DNA from: Tenacibaculum discolor
GTDB lineage: Bacteria; Bacteroidota; Bacteroidia; Flavobacteriales; Flavobacteriaceae
Length of the DNA stretch: 64,000 nt
Assembly: GCF_003664185.1 (NCBI RefSeq)
Contig: NZ_RCCS01000004.1
Coordinates: 186,001-250,000, forward strand
Direction of reading: 5' to 3'
Shown: positions 61,886-64,000 of the stretch, one piece after another
How the letters are laid out: each line of letters begins with the position of its first letter
Numbering within the stretch: the stretch's first letter is position 1
Made by a program: the position numbers and the translations under genes
The notes under the pieces: model-generated
The model's database searches: none
What the model saw: only the letters and a program-made list of their open reading frames with translations
What the model was told of the DNA's origin: nothing

Positions 61886-62305
61886 TCATATTAAATATAC
61901 TTCATCAAGTACATGAATATCCTTGATGACCAGTGGAGGTGCATAATCTTTAAAAGGAATCACTTTATTGTGAATACCTTCAAATAAATTAATATAGCTA
62001 TAGTAAAATGAAGCTATAAAAACTTGTTGGTCAAAAGACAGTTGATCAAAAGATGTAATCTTTAAAGTATCTTGACCTTCAATTACTGAAGCCACATCTT
62101 GACAACAGTTCTTTTTCATTACTGAACAGTCTTCAGATTTTGTTTCTTGCTTCATATCCATTCCACAAGATTCAGCCTTTACAAAATAACTTGTACCTAC
62201 TAACATGTCTCCACAAAAGTGACTGTTAACAGTAAATGACATTGTAGATAATAACACTACAAAAGCCATTAAAATAGATGCTATTTTATGAAACGCTTTT
62301 TTCAT
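61886..62305 (-). CDS. HYC_CC_PP-family secreted protein, copper-locus partner
   Basis: 139 residues. Signal peptide (about 1-28), then VNSHFCGDML (the HFCG signature), ESCGMD, KKNCCQDV (CC) and PFKDYAPPLVI (PP), which give the family its name. It typically precedes CusA-type operons in Bacteroidota and may bind copper in the periplasm. 105 bp upstream of cusA, same strand. Confidence 0.88.
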   Translation of the reverse strand: MKKAFHKIASILMAFVVLLSTMSFTVNSHFCGDMLVGTSYFVKAESCGMDMKQETKSEDCSVMKKNCCQDVASVIEGQDTLKITSFDQLSFDQQVFIASFYYSYINLFEGIHNKVIPFKDYAPPLVIKDIHVLDEVYLI

Positions 62306-62355
62306 TTTACACTACAAAAGTACAAAATTTTAATTTTCAAAAACTTAAACAATCC

Positions 62356-63420
62356 TTAAAACCATTTTTTGTATTTAAAATATCCTAACATGATTATCAC
62401 TGTTAGTAATATAACACCCCACATTACAAAGTACCCACTACGATACTTAAGTTCAGGGATATACTCGAAATTTGTTCCATAAATCCCCGCTATAAAAGTA
62501 ATAGGAATAAATACTACTGAAAATATGGTTAGTATTTTCATAATATCATTCAAACGATTATTTACGTTCGTTGAATATACTGTAAGTTGCTCACTCAACA
62601 TACTTTTATAGTTTTCAACTGAATCATAACTTCGTTGGACCAAATCGTTTAAATCATTAAAAAATGGTTGTTCTTTTTTTGTTATTAATTCTGTTTTTAA
62701 TGCTCTAAAACTATTTATTGCCTCACGAGCTGGTCTTATTGCTTTTCTAAAGTAGTTAAGTTCTATTTTGTATCTATTAATTTCTTGTAGTGTATTTTTA
62801 TTGGGTTGTAATAAAATTTTATCTTCTAAATATTCTACTTTCTCACCGAAAGTTTCCATTAAAAAATTGTAATTATCTACAATTACATCTAATAAGCAAT
62901 ACTTTAAATATGTTACACTATAATTTCGTACCCTTCCTTTTTTATGACGTAATCTTTCTCTAATTGACTCAAAAATATCTCCTTGCTTTTCTTGAAAAGT
63001 AATTAGTACATTTTGTAATAAGTACATAGATATTTGCTCTGCTTCAAGCTTATGGTTTTCTTTATTTAAAAACAGCATTTTAATACTCGTAAAAATATAA
63101 TGCTCTTCAATATCTACTCTAGGTCTTTGATCGGTATTTACAATATCTTCAAGAACAAGTGTATGAATATCAAATAACTCACCAATTTCTCCAACTAACT
63201 CAACATCGTGTAATCCGTCTATATTAATCCAAAGTTTTTTATACTTTCCAATATAGCTTTTGAGTTCGTTTATATCTTTTAGCTCTACTTCTATAAATTC
63301 ATTTTCATCATATCCTATTAATCGTATTCTTGTATTCTCTTCTTTTTGATTTCCAACAAAAACGGGGCTTCCAGGAATTACATTTTTAGTATTTTTTTGT
63401 TTGGTTATAAACCTTGTCAT
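62356..63420 (-). CDS. corA: CorA-family divalent cation transporter with GTN in place of GMN
   Basis: 354 residues. A large cytoplasmic alpha/beta domain (about 1-285), then two membrane helices (about 297-317 and 330-348). The family's signature loop YGMNFE reads YGTNFEYIPEL here: Met replaced by Thr (codons GGA ACA AAT). The C-terminus KYKKWF is normal. GMN controls Mg2+ selectivity in CorA, so selectivity could differ. Otherwise length and order are typical. Confidence 0.9.
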   Translation of the reverse strand: MTRFITKQKNTKNVIPGSPVFVGNQKEENTRIRLIGYDENEFIEVELKDINELKSYIGKYKKLWINIDGLHDVELVGEIGELFDIHTLVLEDIVNTDQRPRVDIEEHYIFTSIKMLFLNKENHKLEAEQISMYLLQNVLITFQEKQGDIFESIRERLRHKKGRVRNYSVTYLKYCLLDVIVDNYNFLMETFGEKVEYLEDKILLQPNKNTLQEINRYKIELNYFRKAIRPAREAINSFRALKTELITKKEQPFFNDLNDLVQRSYDSVENYKSMLSEQLTVYSTNVNNRLNDIMKILTIFSVVFIPITFIAGIYGTNFEYIPELKYRSGYFVMWGVILLTVIIMLGYFKYKKWF

Positions 63421-63428
63421 CTGTTTAG

Positions 63429-63806
63429 TTATACGAGATTAAATAATTTGTAAAGTCTGGCTAAAATTATGAGTTCTGATTTATTTTTTCTTGCATAAGA
63501 GCTAGAAATTTCATGTGATGCTGCTAATAAATCGTGAATTACATTTTTTGAGAACTCTTCTTTATGTGCTAAGTAATATTCTTTAAAGCTTTCATAAGCT
63601 GTTTCTGATGTTACTTTTTCTTTTATCAGTTCTCTTAACGTTTCGTATATCAACTCACTATCTGATTTATTTTCTGATGTTGACCAATTTTTTTCTACTC
63701 TTTTAACAATACTCTTTTTCTCTTCTACGGTCATGTTTTTATCGGCCATAGAAACTGCATAAAACAAATTCGCTATGCTTTTATAAAATTCTTCAGTAAA
63801 CTTCAT
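63429..63806 (-). CDS. TerB-like helical protein
   Basis: 125 residues, all-helical. IANLFYAVSMADKNMTVEEKKSI near 10-33 resembles the acidic metal-binding start of TerB/TerY-associated proteins ('A.ADG.I...E'). It lies 9 bp upstream of corA, suggesting an operon. Function unknown. Confidence 0.65.
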   Translation of the reverse strand: MKFTEEFYKSIANLFYAVSMADKNMTVEEKKSIVKRVEKNWSTSENKSDSELIYETLRELIKEKVTSETAYESFKEYYLAHKEEFSKNVIHDLLAASHEISSSYARKNKSELIILARLYKLFNLV

Positions 63807-63808
63807 AA

Positions 63809-64000
63809 TTAACTTATTTCGGGTAAAATTAACATTGGTATTTTACTATGAAAAGCTGACTTTTTTATCACATTTTCTTCTAACAAACGGTTAAAAAAGT
63901 TGTATTTATGGTTTATTAACACCAACAACTCGCTATCGTTTTCTTTAATATGTTTTTCAACTGTTAATGTTTCAGAGCCTTCCCAATCTATTTTTTTATA
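63809..64000 (-). CDS. Universal stress protein-like, 5' end outside window
   Basis: The last 63 residues are visible: ENDSELLVLINHKYNFFNRL, a helix, and KIPMLILPE at the end. This matches the C-terminal part of UspA-like domains (hhh...PhhhhP), where the final beta strand is 'PVLVVP'. It ends 3 bp before the TerB-like gene start. Truncated by the window edge. Confidence 0.65.
   Translation of the reverse strand, partial: YKKIDWEGSETLTVEKHIKENDSELLVLINHKYNFFNRLLEENVIKKSAFHSKIPMLILPEIS

Overview
The window is low-GC DNA from a marine-type Flavobacteriaceae (Bacteroidota), most like Tenacibaculum and relatives. This rests on gene content: type III and type II glutamine synthetases side by side, a CarboxypepD_reg/TonB receptor, GLD-type small lipoproteins, a TssD of the Bacteroidota T6SS type, an HYC_CC_PP copper protein and TAnnTTTG promoter boxes. 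No species-level call can be made from sequence reading alone.

Layout. (1) 1-8.46 kb: the right part of an integrative and mobilizable element. It has a tyrosine integrase, an excisionase-like HTH protein, an iteron-type Rep with ten iteron-like repeats (mostly 21 bp apart), a Toprim primase, a MobV relaxase and a VirD4-type coupling ATPase. It ends against a 22-nt fragment that looks like the 3' end of a tmRNA/tRNA, followed by that gene's terminator; its left end lies outside the window. (2) 8.5-22.2 kb: ordinary chromosome (rpsU, prfA, purM, two GNATs, GSIII/GSII, a Ca/Na antiporter, PepSY and TonB-receptor iron genes, tRNA-Arg(ACG)). (3) 22.19-53.13 kb: a 30.9 kb integrated element bounded by a 21-bp direct repeat of the tRNA-Arg 3' end. 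(4) 53.1-64 kb: chromosome again (AhpD-like protein, YdeI-like protein, a copper/heavy-metal CusA-TolC-CusB-HMA locus, CorA, TerB-like and USP-like genes).

The tRNA-Arg element is the most interesting part. Its left third (22.6-34.1 kb) is cargo. It holds an orphan T6SS tube protein (TssD) with a C-terminal extension, a predicted papain-like effector and three tandem paralogous lipoproteins that look like immunity proteins. It also holds a single-chain restriction-methylation-specificity enzyme with its own XRE controller, an XRE repressor with paired palindromic operators, and a possible structured RNA. Its right part (34.3-52.9 kb) has a phage-like plan: integrase, S24-type repressor facing an HTH gene, a winged-helix replication protein, then a long leftward operon of small proteins, many with one membrane segment. 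That operon contains a transglutaminase-like protein, small beta-rich proteins that could be capsid components, a one-gene (u-type) spanin, a GH108 muramidase and an ArdC-metallopeptidase-RecA 'polyvalent' protein. I see no terminase, portal, tail, relaxase or T4SS gene. My working hypothesis is a temperate tailless, possibly membrane-containing virus, or a derivative of one.

Two sequence-level signals need attention. Two neighbouring genes both end in a run of exactly ten A (coding strand), where a -1 shift opens a meaningful continuation: a membrane anchor on the muramidase, and the otherwise start-less ArdC/RecA protein. Separately, four clusters of TTGCG pentamers spaced 10-12 bp apart lie in the replication region and cross reading frames, which suggests a DNA-level binding array.
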